In this document: in pieces, positions 1 to 9,433 of the stretch | Layout of the letters: every line of letters starts with the position of its first letter | Numbering within the stretch: position 1 is the first letter of the stretch | Source of the DNA: Manihot esculenta | Taxonomy: Eukaryota > Streptophyta > Magnoliopsida > Malpighiales > Euphorbiaceae | DNA length: 64,000 nucleotides | Assembly (NCBI RefSeq): GCF_001659605.2 | Contig: NC_035169.2 | Span: 3,772,110-3,836,109, forward strand | Direction of reading: 5' to 3' | The notes under the pieces: model-generated | Databases searched by the model: none | What the model was told of the DNA's origin: nothing | What the model saw: the letters and a program-made list of their open reading frames with translations, nothing else | Made by a program: the position numbers and the translations under genes

Positions 1-724
1 AACTTCATGACTAGACAAAAAAAGGTGACAAAGACCCTCTAGTGATTCTCTTACCTTAAACTCTAGGATGGTATATCATGCATCTTGCATTTATAATGTA
101 GTCTAATTGTTAAATTAATTCTCAATTAAAGCACAGTGATTTATAATCATTATTTTCATTATTATTAAAAATATAATAATTAAGCAAAAAAGAATTGCTT
201 ATACCTTTATTGTTAGAAAGGTGAAATTGTAATCATATTCTTGCAAAGTACCTACAAGAGAAATGATAGCATTTTAAAAGGTCACTGAGCACAAAAATAA
301 AAATAGATAAAAATTCTTAAGCATTGTAGTATGGAACCAATTAATTTTAGTTCTCAACTCATTTTTAGGACTGAGCTCTAGAGGTAAGGCTGTAGTAGCA
401 GCAAAAAAAAAATTATAAAGGAGATGGTGGGTTTAGCAGCAACTTGATCGTTAGAAATCCATGACCTCCATTCATGAACAATCTTATATCAAAGAGATCA
501 AGTGTATGTCTGAATTCAAGCGAAAGGCACACACATATCATGGTTTCCACTACAGGTCATTTGCGGTGTTAGAAATTTTCAATTTGTGGAAGAAAATCAC
601 AGCTGATTGAAATTAAAAATTGATATTTGAAGAAGTTAGTTAAATTACATATCTATTATATTTGAAATAGATAATTACCAAGTTGCGCTCCAAGACACAC
701 TTAATGGTCAAGATATAACAACTT
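1..724 (-). repeat. 3'-flank copy of the PPR duplication unit (relic unit)
   Basis: This stretch aligns by eye with the DNA downstream of PPR genes B (about 19380-20070) and C (about 28960-29640). From about 250 on it also matches the flank of gene A (2430-2894). Shared landmarks are the TCTAGTGATTCTCTTACC block near 40, the CTACAAGAGAAATGATAGC block near 252, and the block before the PPR stop codon near 700. It marks a fourth, left-most copy of the unit whose PPR gene is only a stub. No gene is visible inside it. Confidence 0.8.
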
Positions 725-925
725 TTGCTAATCCCTCGTTGCTTGCTTTTGGTAAATCTTCATGCTTGAGAAACCCTTGAATGATGATATTATAACAACA
801 ATTATTCGGTAAACATCCTCCTATTCCATGTCTCTAAAAATCTTATATAAAAATCTTATATGCTTCGTCTATTAATTCTTAAATTCCAAGCACTATTAAC
901 AGTGTAAGTCTATGAGTTTCTATTT
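725..925 (-). pseudogene. PPR gene relic (C-terminal fragment)
   Basis: On the minus strand this matches the last PPR repeats of gene A (about 3030-3160), including the stretch encoding the GCLPNN and FL-HEDLPKAS-like residues. About 105 bp that encode the C-terminus in A are missing, with the junction near the TTGC at 748. After about 880 the match jumps to sequence that in gene A lies about 200 bp further upstream (near 3335). The fragment therefore carries at least two internal deletions and cannot encode a PPR protein. A LINE fragment begins just beyond it and may have caused the truncation. Confidence 0.75.
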
Positions 926-949
926 AATAGAATCTGCCCATTCATTGCT

Positions 950-1625
950 TACATAAAATTTTCGAACCTCTTCCCAGGCTCCTTCCATAGTGGAATCCAA
1001 TGGATTAGGAAGCCTCCACATACCATCCCTCCAAACCTTCCTCACCTTAGCATGTCTATGATGTCAGAATATCCCATATTCAACTCAGAGGCCTCTCAAC
1101 AAGACTTTTCCCACCCATGCAAGGGTCATACCAAAATGAAAAACCCCTCTTCCCAACTTATATGCATAATGCTTTCTAAAATAATCTCTAATTTTCATCA
1201 GATTCTTTCAAGATCAACTAGCATTACAAGGTTTAGAGATCCCCAAAAACTGAGGCTTTTCAACTTATTCCTCACCATGTACCCTACCAGCATAGGATAA
1301 TTATTTAGCAGACCATGAGTCAATTCTACTAGTTAATATACTAATAAGCTTCTGACAATGCTCTTTTTTAATACTAGTAGATACCAGAGGTAATCCCAAA
1401 TAGATAACAGGAAGAAATCCCTCCCTGAAATTGAGGAATTGTAGAATTTGCTGCTTCATCTCCTCAAGCACTCTTGCAAGATAAACACAGCTCTTAGACT
1501 CATTTACTTGCAATCCTAAAACCTCCTCAACTTCAAGGCCTCTCCAAGCCCACAGACCAAATTCCTAGCCCCATGACAAAACAAAAACAAATCATCTACA
1601 AAGCAAAGTGACTCAATGTTGCTTC
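950..1625 (-). mobile_element. LINE (non-LTR) retrotransposon fragment, reverse transcriptase and downstream region
   Basis: Reading the minus strand, 1591-1602 encodes FVDD followed by LFLF, the reverse-transcriptase active-site box in the plant LINE form. About 30 codons on comes VNESKS, then LPVIYLGLPLVS and RIDSWSAK (1301-1513), which are the conserved blocks after the catalytic site in plant L1-type elements. Further down, frames broken by indels give FWYDPCMGGKSL and PLSWN, the usual FW-D-W-G motif between the RT and the zf-RVT region. There are stops and frameshifts throughout and no 5' part or poly(A) tail, so this is a dead, truncated piece. Confidence 0.8.
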
Positions 1626-2429
1626 TTTACACCCTTTACGAAATTTGAACCAGATTTTCAATTGCAATTTCGTTTGCAATTTTTATTTAACCGATCCAAA
1701 ATAATTACAAACATCACAAAACCAACCTATTAAATGCATAATATAACACAAATCAACCACAAATCTAATGTATTCAATTATAATAAAAAGAAAAGTCTTT
1801 TGAACTTAAAATTGAACACAAATAATCTAGTAAAACCACAAAAAATGTATAATTAAAAGCATGTTTTTGTAGTAAATGCCAAAATAAATAGTACCCCAAA
1901 ATGTATACAACAAGTAATCAACAAAAATCCTCGATTTGCTCATCTAATCCATCTTCATCTCAGGCATGCGGGAAAAGACCCGGTGGACTGGTGGAAGAGA
2001 TACTGCACCACGCTCAATCTCTGATGTACCTGTTGCAAAAACTCAAATTAATACTTAAACTCAACAAGTAGGTGTTAAAACTTGCACTCAAGGAGTAAGT
2101 ATTAACTCTAGATCAAGTTATAAGTATTAACTCAAGGAGCAACAAATAGAAATTATTTTGAGCATAAACTTACTACAAGTAATAAACTAGCAATAAATAG
2201 ACATCATTTTGGAAGCATAAACTAATTACAAGTAATGCATGTATATGATAAACTAGTAGGTGTTAAATTCTAATGGACGGAAACAGGCATGAGTAGCTTT
2301 GGTAAAATGATACAGAAAGCAGGTGTTAACACCTGCTAGTTCACTGATTTAACACCTGCATTCTTACTAGTAAAAATCAAAATACATGATAAAATCTCCA
2401 AGTTATTGTCCTAATGCAGCATGTTTACT
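1626..2429. other. intergenic stretch without an identified gene
   Basis: AT-rich DNA between the LINE fragment and the 3' flank of PPR gene A. A slightly GC-richer patch lies at about 1960-2040. Around 2040-2360 there are loosely repeated words such as AAGTATTAACTC and GTAATAAACTAG. No open frame of note and no recognisable protein motif. It separates two copies of the same flank (1-724 and 2430-2894), so it arrived with or after that duplication. Confidence 0.5.
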
Positions 2430-2894
2430 GAAAAATGATAGCATCTTAAAAGGTCATTGAGCACAAAAGTAAAATAGATAAAGATTCTTAAGCATTGTAG
2501 CATGGAATCAATTAGTTTTAGTTCTCAACTCATTTTTAGGATTGAGCTCTCGAGTTAAGGCTATAGTAGCAGCCCAAAAAAAATTGTAAGGAATATGGTG
2601 GGTTTACCAGCAACTTGATCATTAGAAATCCATGACCTCCATTCATCAACAATCTTATATCAAAGAGATCAAGTCCATGTCTGAATTCAAGCGAAAGGCA
2701 CACACATATCATGGTTTCCACCACAGGTAATTTGCAGTGTTAGAAATTTTCATTTTGTGGAAGAGAATCACAGCAATTTGAAATTAAAAATGATATTTGA
2801 AGAAGGTAGTTAAATTACATATCTATTATATTTGAAAAAGGTAATTACCAAGTTGCGCTCCAAGACACACTTGAATGGTCAAGATATAACAAAT
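2430..2894 (-). repeat. 3'-flank of PPR gene A (duplication-unit copy)
   Basis: Homologous to about 260-724, 19600-20067 and 29180-29643. It starts abruptly at the AAATGATAGCATCTTAAAAG word, while the other copies extend several hundred bases further from the gene. This copy was cut or recombined there. It is likely the 3' untranslated and downstream region of the PPR gene. Confidence 0.75.
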
Positions 2895-4904
2895 TTAGTT
2901 TGCTGATCCCTCATTGCGCACCTTTAAAAGCCTCAGAATGAGATCATTATTCCGCGATAAATGTACTACCAATTCTGTGGTAGCATCATCAGCAGAGAAC
3001 CCCTTATCAACCATTTCGTATATTAGTTCTGATGCTTTTGGTAAATCCTCATGCCTGAGAAACCCTTGAATGATGATATTATAACAACAATTATTTGGTA
3101 AACATCCTACCTTTTCCATGTCTTTAAATACGTTATACGCTTCATCAATCAATCCTTGTTGGCAGAGTCCTTTCATAATTGCATAATATACATAAACATC
3201 AGGTTGTAAACCAATTTCAAAAAGACTATAAAAAAGTTCCTTGGCATCATTAATCTTCCCAACTTTGCACATACCATTGATCAGACTGCTATAGATCACA
3301 ACATTAGGTTTCAACTGACTTTTCTCCATTGCTTTCAACAGTGTGAGTGCCTCATCGAGATTCCCCTGTCTACACAAGCCATCAATCATAATTGAGAAGG
3401 TTACTATATTTGGTTGTTGACCATGAGAGCACATATCCTTAAAGAGCTCTTTTGCATTTTGGGGCCTCCCTGCTTGAAATATACCCTCTATAAGCGTAGA
3501 ATAAGTAACAACATCAGGAACTAAACCTTTATGAGACATTTCAACAAAAATATCCTTTGCATCATCTATCATTTTGCACTTACAATATCCATTGATCAAA
3601 ATGCTGTAGCTAAAAATGTCAGCTATTTCATTGGTCACCATCAGATCAAATAGCTTTCTAGCCTTATCAATTTGCTTGCACAGACAATATCCATCCATCA
3701 ATGAATTATAATTGACAACATCAGGTTCCACACCTCTTTGAATCATTATCTTGATTATATTCTGTGCATTTGAAACCAGTCCTTTCTTACAAAGAGTGTC
3801 AATCAATATATTGAAGGTAAAAACATCAGGGGATATGTTCCTCCCCACCATTTCTTTCAACAAGGCCAAAGCTTCCTTGAATTGGTCTGAAATGCAAAGA
3901 CCATCAATTAAGGAATTGTAGGTGACCACATCAGGCTCTACACCTCTTTGAACCATTACATTGAATGTATTTTGAGCCTCTGAAACCATTCCATCCTTAC
4001 AAAGAGCATCGATCAATACATTGAAGGTATAAACATTTGGTAATATGTTTTGCTCCACCATTTCATTCATCAAGGCCAAAGCTTGGTTCTTTTGGCCTAA
4101 TTTGCAAACACCATGAATTAAACTATTGTAAGTGATGACATTAGGTGAAATGCCCTTATTCCTCATTTGAGAGAAGAGCTCTAAAGCCTCACTAACTAGC
4201 TCATCCTTGCAAAGAGCGTCAATGATTGCATTGTATGTCACAACATTTGGCTCACAACCTCTATCAGCCATTCCCTTTAGTAGCCCAATAGCCACATTTG
4301 TTTTCCCAAATTTACACATTCCGTTTACTATCACATTGAAAGTACGAACATCAGGTTGATAACCACGTGCAACCATATAATCGAAAAATTCCACCGCTTT
4401 ATCGATTTTACGCTCCATACAAAGCCCATTAATTAAGGTATTAAATGTCACAGTGGTAGGCTCCAATCCGAATTTGAGCATCTTACCAAAAACAGAGAAG
4501 CCAAAATCCACAAGGTGCAAGTGGCAGAAACAATTAATTAAGATGCTAAGAGAATAAACATCGTGTGAGATTCCTAGCAATTCAATTGTTTTGGGCATGG
4601 AAAAGACAGTGTGATATTGTTTCATTTTCACAAGGGCAGATAAGAATCTACTAAATTGAGCCCTAGAAGGAAGAGGATGCTTATGAATTACATGATTGAA
4701 GGAAGCAATGGCATCATGAAGGTGGGTAAAAGAAGCAGATTTGAAGTTATTTGTCAAGAAGCGTGCATCTTCAAGTGTGGAAGTAGAAGAATGGCAATAA
4801 TTGGTAAATAAGAATAGGAATGGAGATTGAATGGTACCAATTGCCCCTTGTAGCTGAAGATGGAAGCTCCTGCTCTTCCTCCTCGAAGGCATCTTCATCA
4901 TCAT
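2895..4904 (-). CDS. restorer-of-fertility-like P-class PPR protein, copy A (669 aa)
   Basis: This intronless gene should encode an RNA-binding protein, most likely of mitochondria. The Arg/Ser-rich start (MPSRRKSRSF) looks like an organelle presequence; TNNFKSASF near residue 52 leads into the mature part. From about residue 116 to 639 there are 15 consecutive PPR motifs of 34-35 residues, such as VTYNSLIDGLC, with one weaker motif before them. Only P-type motifs are seen and there is no E, DYW or SMR tail; the protein ends in a short helical tail, LILRLLKV. High identity among neighbouring copies, tandem clustering and Asn/Ser/Thr-rich code positions are typical of the RFL clade, which cleaves or blocks mitochondrial transcripts, including male-sterility ORFs in some crops. 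The start is the first ATG after an upstream in-frame stop; MMMKMP allows internal starts at residues 2, 3 and 5. Target unknown. Confidence 0.9.
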   Translation of the reverse strand: MMMKMPSRRKSRSFHLQLQGAIGTIQSPFLFLFTNYCHSSTSTLEDARFLTNNFKSASFTHLHDAIASFNHVIHKHPLPSRAQFSRFLSALVKMKQYHTVFSMPKTIELLGISHDVYSLSILINCFCHLHLVDFGFSVFGKMLKFGLEPTTVTFNTLINGLCMERKIDKAVEFFDYMVARGYQPDVRTFNVIVNGMCKFGKTNVAIGLLKGMADRGCEPNVVTYNAIIDALCKDELVSEALELFSQMRNKGISPNVITYNSLIHGVCKLGQKNQALALMNEMVEQNILPNVYTFNVLIDALCKDGMVSEAQNTFNVMVQRGVEPDVVTYNSLIDGLCISDQFKEALALLKEMVGRNISPDVFTFNILIDTLCKKGLVSNAQNIIKIMIQRGVEPDVVNYNSLMDGYCLCKQIDKARKLFDLMVTNEIADIFSYSILINGYCKCKMIDDAKDIFVEMSHKGLVPDVVTYSTLIEGIFQAGRPQNAKELFKDMCSHGQQPNIVTFSIMIDGLCRQGNLDEALTLLKAMEKSQLKPNVVIYSSLINGMCKVGKINDAKELFYSLFEIGLQPDVYVYYAIMKGLCQQGLIDEAYNVFKDMEKVGCLPNNCCYNIIIQGFLRHEDLPKASELIYEMVDKGFSADDATTELVVHLSRNNDLILRLLKVRNEGSAN

Positions 4905-6064
4905 GGATCTCTTGTCAGTTGTTTTTAGGGATGGATCGGAGATTGGGAATGAGGAAAGGAAATAGAGAATCGGAAAAGGAAGGCTCTCTGCCAGCTGGTA
5001 ATGTGGTAAGGATAATACCTCGTGTACGTTAAATCATATTATAATCAAACTATTTTCTACACCTTCATTTTGAGATTTCTAATAGATACTCAAGTATTAT
5101 AGGGGTTGTCCACAATCAACCATCGGGTGTTTATTTATTTTACAAATTGATATCGATATTATACCCATCAAGAATGTCAGGATACTTTCACTAAAAATTA
5201 TTCTTGATATTAATTACACTATATTTTATATATATAAAGTAAAACCAAACTTTTTTCATATTGTTTAAATGAAAGTAAAATAAAGATTTTTTATTGTTTT
5301 TATAGCAAATCCTTTTATTATTGAGAAAAAACTTAAATTTGATTCAAAATTCTAGACTATCTCTTGCTAGCTGTATTAGAGTTGTTTATTTCATTTTTTT
5401 AATTTCATAAATGATTTTGCTTTTTTAAAAAAATTATTAGTTTTTTCCTTTTATAAATTAAATGTATAATTTTTTTTCTCAGTAGAAAAGTTAAATTTTT
5501 ATTTTTTTTTATTTTTTATTTTGCAATATATAGACAAACAATCCTATTTAATGTATATGTTTAATAAAGGAATAGCTTAGTTACATTGAAAAGTGATATC
5601 TTAAGCATTAATTATACAGTACAAATTACGTAATGATTTTGTGAATCATGCTGTAAGCGAATATATATATATATATATGAGTGCAATTGTGTAGAAAGTG
5701 AATTAAGAAATTAATTTGCTTATTGGTAAATTGATATTTTTAAATAGGCTTATGAGCATTTAATTTTTATATTTTGTCAAAATTGACCATTTAATTTTTT
5801 AATTCTGTCATTTGGTTAAAATAAACTTTTATATTATTTATTTTTTAATTTTATATATATAATTTAATTTTTTAAATTAAAGCTAAAAATATATTTACTA
5901 ATATTTTATTCGATAAGAATATGAAAGAGTTTGAATTTATAAAATTCAAAATGTTTTAATTGAGTGATTTGAAAATAGAGATTGAATAATTAATTTTGAT
6001 AAAATATAAGGATTTATTAATAATTTAAATATATAAAAAAGAATTATTTAAAACTCTCTAAAGT
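4905..6064. other. upstream region of PPR gene A
   Basis: AT-rich DNA containing the promoter and 5' end of gene A. The first 130 bp match the regions upstream of genes B and C. From about 5027 the match jumps to B coordinates near 23765, so about 1.57 kb present in B is absent here. A short (TA)n run lies near 5661-5678. No gene is seen. Confidence 0.5.
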
Positions 6065-6378
6065 TTCATATGATAACCCCTTACAAGTTTCAGTAGTTCA
6101 TCAAACTTGTCAGTAGTGTAAATAAGTTCGATTGGCCATTAATTTTGGAGTCGAAATCACTATCCTGAAACTGTTTAATCAGTTCTTGTAATGCTGGAAA
6201 CTTCAGATTCTCTACTGAGATTTAATATTTTTTGCTCTCGTCACCCACGTAAATGGCTACATAACCTTTTCGAATTTATGGGATTTTAACTTTCAAATCA
6301 GTCGAATTGGAGAATAATTTATAGGAAAAAGATTAAGTAATTGTATAATGTTAATCTAAAATTTTAGGAAGAATTTAT
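6065..6378 (-). pseudogene. SAUR-family pseudogene (unit A)
   Basis: The minus strand keeps a recognisable small auxin-up RNA core: RKGYVAIYVG, then ENLKF-ALQELIKQ. It is broken by a TAA where the B copy has Gln (before IRKG), by another TAA after ESKKY, and by a frameshift near the end in the GPIVLTC region. The expected start codon is ATA. Its position, upstream of PPR gene A and on the same strand, is the same as the SAUR relic upstream of gene B, so both derive from one duplicated segment. Confidence 0.8.
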
Positions 6379-7960
6379 TTTCTTGCTAAAAACTCTCTAC
6401 AATGATATTATTATCAAAATTTTCTAAGTTAAAGGAAAGGTTTGAGTGTGAAGAACTCGAAAGGAAATTATATAGGAGAGAAGAGTAATTGAGATTTAAT
6501 TTATATATATGGATAAGGAGTGGATTTTTATGATAAAATTTAGATTTTTAGCATTAGCTAAAATTTTTTAGCTGGATTAATTTATTAATTGGTTTAAAAA
6601 AAGTTGCAAATTAAAACAGTGAAGAAGAATCTTTATTAATTATCGAATTATTTTCATTTTAATTTATTAATGGTAATTGCTAAATATGGTAATTAAGTGA
6701 TGCTTCAGTTTATAATTTTGAGAATAAATAAAATTTCTTTGATTTTATGATTTTAAGTTTCTTAAGATGGTAGAATTAGTTTATAGGTCAGTAGATTTTT
6801 TGTAAGGAGTTTGAAATGGTTATAATAAAAAAATTAAATATTTTATTTTTTTTATATCAACACGAACATTGTTAAAAATAACAAAATTATTAAAATTATT
6901 GAATAAATTAATAAAAATTAATAAGATTAGCTAAAATTAATCATGAGTGAAAATATTGAATAACATAAAAATTTTGATTTTTTCTTTTGTTATTTAATTT
7001 TTTTTAAAGAAATGAAGATAACTATTTTTTAACAAAAGTGGGGCCATTGAAACTAGAATTAGCTGCTTCGATTCAATTTTTCTTTTCCTTTTTTGTAAAT
7101 GTTATGTAGATTCCCTTCATTTTTTTTTTCTTACTAGAATTTATTTTCTTTTTGTAGTTTATTAACTATCATACATTACAAAATAATGTTTAATGGAAAA
7201 TTTTAATTATAGTTTTATTAATAATGATGTTTATATTAATTTTATATTATTTAATTTTATATAATAAGATAAATAATAGAAAAATAAAAATAAAAATACC
7301 TTATATATATATATATATATATTTATTTATTGAAAGGTTAATTTATGTAAGAGTTTTTTTATAATAAAGTTATATATTTAATTTAATTAAAATTATATTT
7401 TTTTAAAATAGAATTTATATTTAAATAAAAAAAATTCTAACCGATTAAATTAAATATTTTATTTTTAATCAATTAAAATAAAGAGTTACTTATAATTATT
7501 AAATTTAACCACCTTTTATATTGAAAATTTCATTATTTCCCTTTACTTTCCATTTATATAAATATATATGTGTATATTATTAAAAATCAAATAATCACAG
7601 ATAAAAAAAATAAGCGATACACAAATTTAATGTGATTAATCAATTTGGCAAGATCATGACGATTATTTTTTTTTTTATTTTTCTATGAATTTTTGAATAT
7701 AATACACTAGAAAAATATTATATTTTTATATGTCTAAGAAAATATAAAAAAGATATAATAGTTTTAAAAAATTTACGATCATGGAGTATAATGTATATTT
7801 TATAATATATTATTAGTTTCCATATCTCAACATATATATATTTTATAAAATAAAATTTATAATAAATAGAAAATAATTTTAACCAAATAAATTAAATATT
7901 TTAGAGAATAATTTTTTTTTCAATAAATCAAAATAAATAGTTAATTTTACTTTATGTATA
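6379..7960. other. AT-rich intergenic DNA shared with unit B
   Basis: No gene is seen. About 6480-7330 aligns with about 25440-26400 of unit B, including the block around GGGGCCATTGAAACTAGAAT (7041 here, 26091 there). A (TA)n tract at 7302-7322 corresponds to the much longer tract at 26347-26401. The right part is AT-only low-complexity sequence. Confidence 0.6.
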
Positions 7961-7969
7961 TATATAATA

Positions 7970-8205
7970 AGTTTTAGTTTAAAACTAATAAATTTAAAAC
8001 TAAATAATTTTAATTAAATAAGTATATATAAAAATTAATTCACAAACTTGTAAAAACCAAATTTTTAAATATTAACGATCCCGATGTCTGCAAGTTTTAA
8101 AAGTGTAATTAAACTATATAAAGTTAAATTTTAAAAAACTAAGATTGACTTGTGAAAGTATATGTAGAGTTTAAACTTATTTCTCTTATGATATTAATCT
8201 CAACC
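7970..8205. repeat. dispersed repeat, copy 1
   Basis: About 235 bp that match 16665-16890 in the same orientation, starting with TTTAAAACTAATAAATTTAA and ending near TATGATATTAATCTCA. There are no coding features. It is probably part of a transposon; the second copy directly abuts the right end of the proposed solo LTR. Confidence 0.7.
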
Positions 8206-8378
8206 TATCACGAGAACACCTATCTGATTTGGAGTGATACACTCTGCTAATTTCTTCTGGTGCTTCACATTTCTTGATTAGTGATCATTAATCTAATTAA
8301 TATTAAGTAATCATATAGATTTTACACACTAATATTTAAAAATGTCTCTTTTCTTCTGAATCCAAGGACCATACTTAC

Positions 8379-8519
8379 AGATTCAAGCTCCGGATTCAAG
8401 GCTCTTCTTCTCCAATACTCTGCATCGTCAACCATCAATAAAAATAGCGCAGCCAGAAGCTTGACTGCATTTGCAGTGAATCTTCGCTCAGCTGAAGACT
8501 CTTGAGACTTTGTTCTTCT
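8379..8519 (-). other. exon-like open stretch, unassigned
   Basis: In an otherwise AT-rich stretch this 47-codon open frame on the minus strand has balanced composition and ends exactly at a strong donor-like site (TCT followed by GTAAGT). The peptide includes NAVKLLAALFLLMVDDAEYW and RRRALNPELES. I do not recognise the family. No partner exon was found to the left. It may be an exon of a decayed gene or a fragment carried by a transposon. Confidence 0.3.
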
Positions 8520-8639
8520 TCACTGTGTCATTTTGAGACAAGAATCATTTTGTAAGCCAATTACAAGAAAAGCTATTTTTGAGGCATAACTGTACTAAAT
8601 AATCTGCAACTAAATTTGCTTTTTTGTAAATTTTATCCC

Positions 8640-9103
8640 TGTACTTTATTGAAATATAAGATTTGGTCCTTATATTTTTAAATTCTACTATTAAGTCCCT
8701 AAAAATTTTGACAGAAAAATCAACAATTCAGTCCCTACCATCAAAACAAGAGTTAACTTTCTCTTAAAACTATTAAAAAATGACCATAATGCCTTCTAGT
8801 ATATATTTTTATATTAAAATATTAATTTTTAATGATGATTAGGATGCTGACGTGATATTTCTGTTAAATCTAACATCAAATTTACTGGTAGGTTATAAAT
8901 AAATTTAGATAGTTAGTTTAGAGTATATTAGTTAATTTTTATAATTTAGAGTATATCTGTTAAAATGCGAATAGTTCAAAGTTTTTTTTGCCACCATCCC
9001 TTTTGCAAATTGATCTTGAATACTTATTATATATAATCTTATTCATAAATAGTTATAATATGTAAGGATTAATTTGTAAAATTATAGAAATTATTTGTCA
9101 ATA
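8640..9103. other. intergenic DNA before the copia element
   Basis: AT-rich, no gene. The TTGGTCCTTATATTTTTAAA and AGTCCCTAAAAATTTTGAC words around 8650-8740 resemble common plant MITE termini, but I could not pair two ends. Confidence 0.4.
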
Positions 9104-9108
9104 ATTAA

Positions 9109-9337
9109 TGTTGGAAAGAATCCTCTGCCATGATTGTAAATCAATCAGTGATCCTCTGTCATGATTGTAAATCAATCAGTGATCAAATCTTACCATGTTT
9201 AGCATAGCACAATTCTAGGACATAATTGAGGGCACAATCAAAGGTCTAATTGTTCATATTATGTACTATATAAACTCTGTAACTTACTACACAAGAGGTA
9301 AGAAAATAAAAACAGTTTTCTTCCTATAATCTCAAGA
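9109..9337 (+). repeat. copia 5' LTR
   Basis: Starts TGTTGGAAAG and ends CTCAAGA directly before the primer-binding site. A promoter-like TATATAAAC lies near 9265. Relative to the 3' LTR it has one extra 31-bp tandem copy (the ATCCTCTG...CAGTG unit, about 9121-9182). The end is TG...GA rather than the usual TG...CA; the site duplication supports this boundary. Confidence 0.9.
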
Positions 9338-9349
9338 TGGTATCAGAGC
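9338..9349 (+). other. copia primer-binding site
   Basis: TGGTATCAGAGC is the standard plant copia primer-binding site, complementary to the 3' end of initiator methionine tRNA. It touches the LTR with no spacer, which fixes the LTR end. Confidence 0.95.
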
Positions 9350-9433
9350 GGGTTTGGGTCTAAAAATATAGTCATCCTGCAATAATCCTTTACCAGATAC
9401 CTTTCCCAACTTCTTTCTCTCACCAAAACAACA

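Noticed and set aside
4820..5032. Plus-strand frames opposite the PPR start regions (also 21994-22230 and 31569-31769)
   Set aside because: They recur at the same place in every duplicate because they are antisense shadows of the PPR N-terminus.
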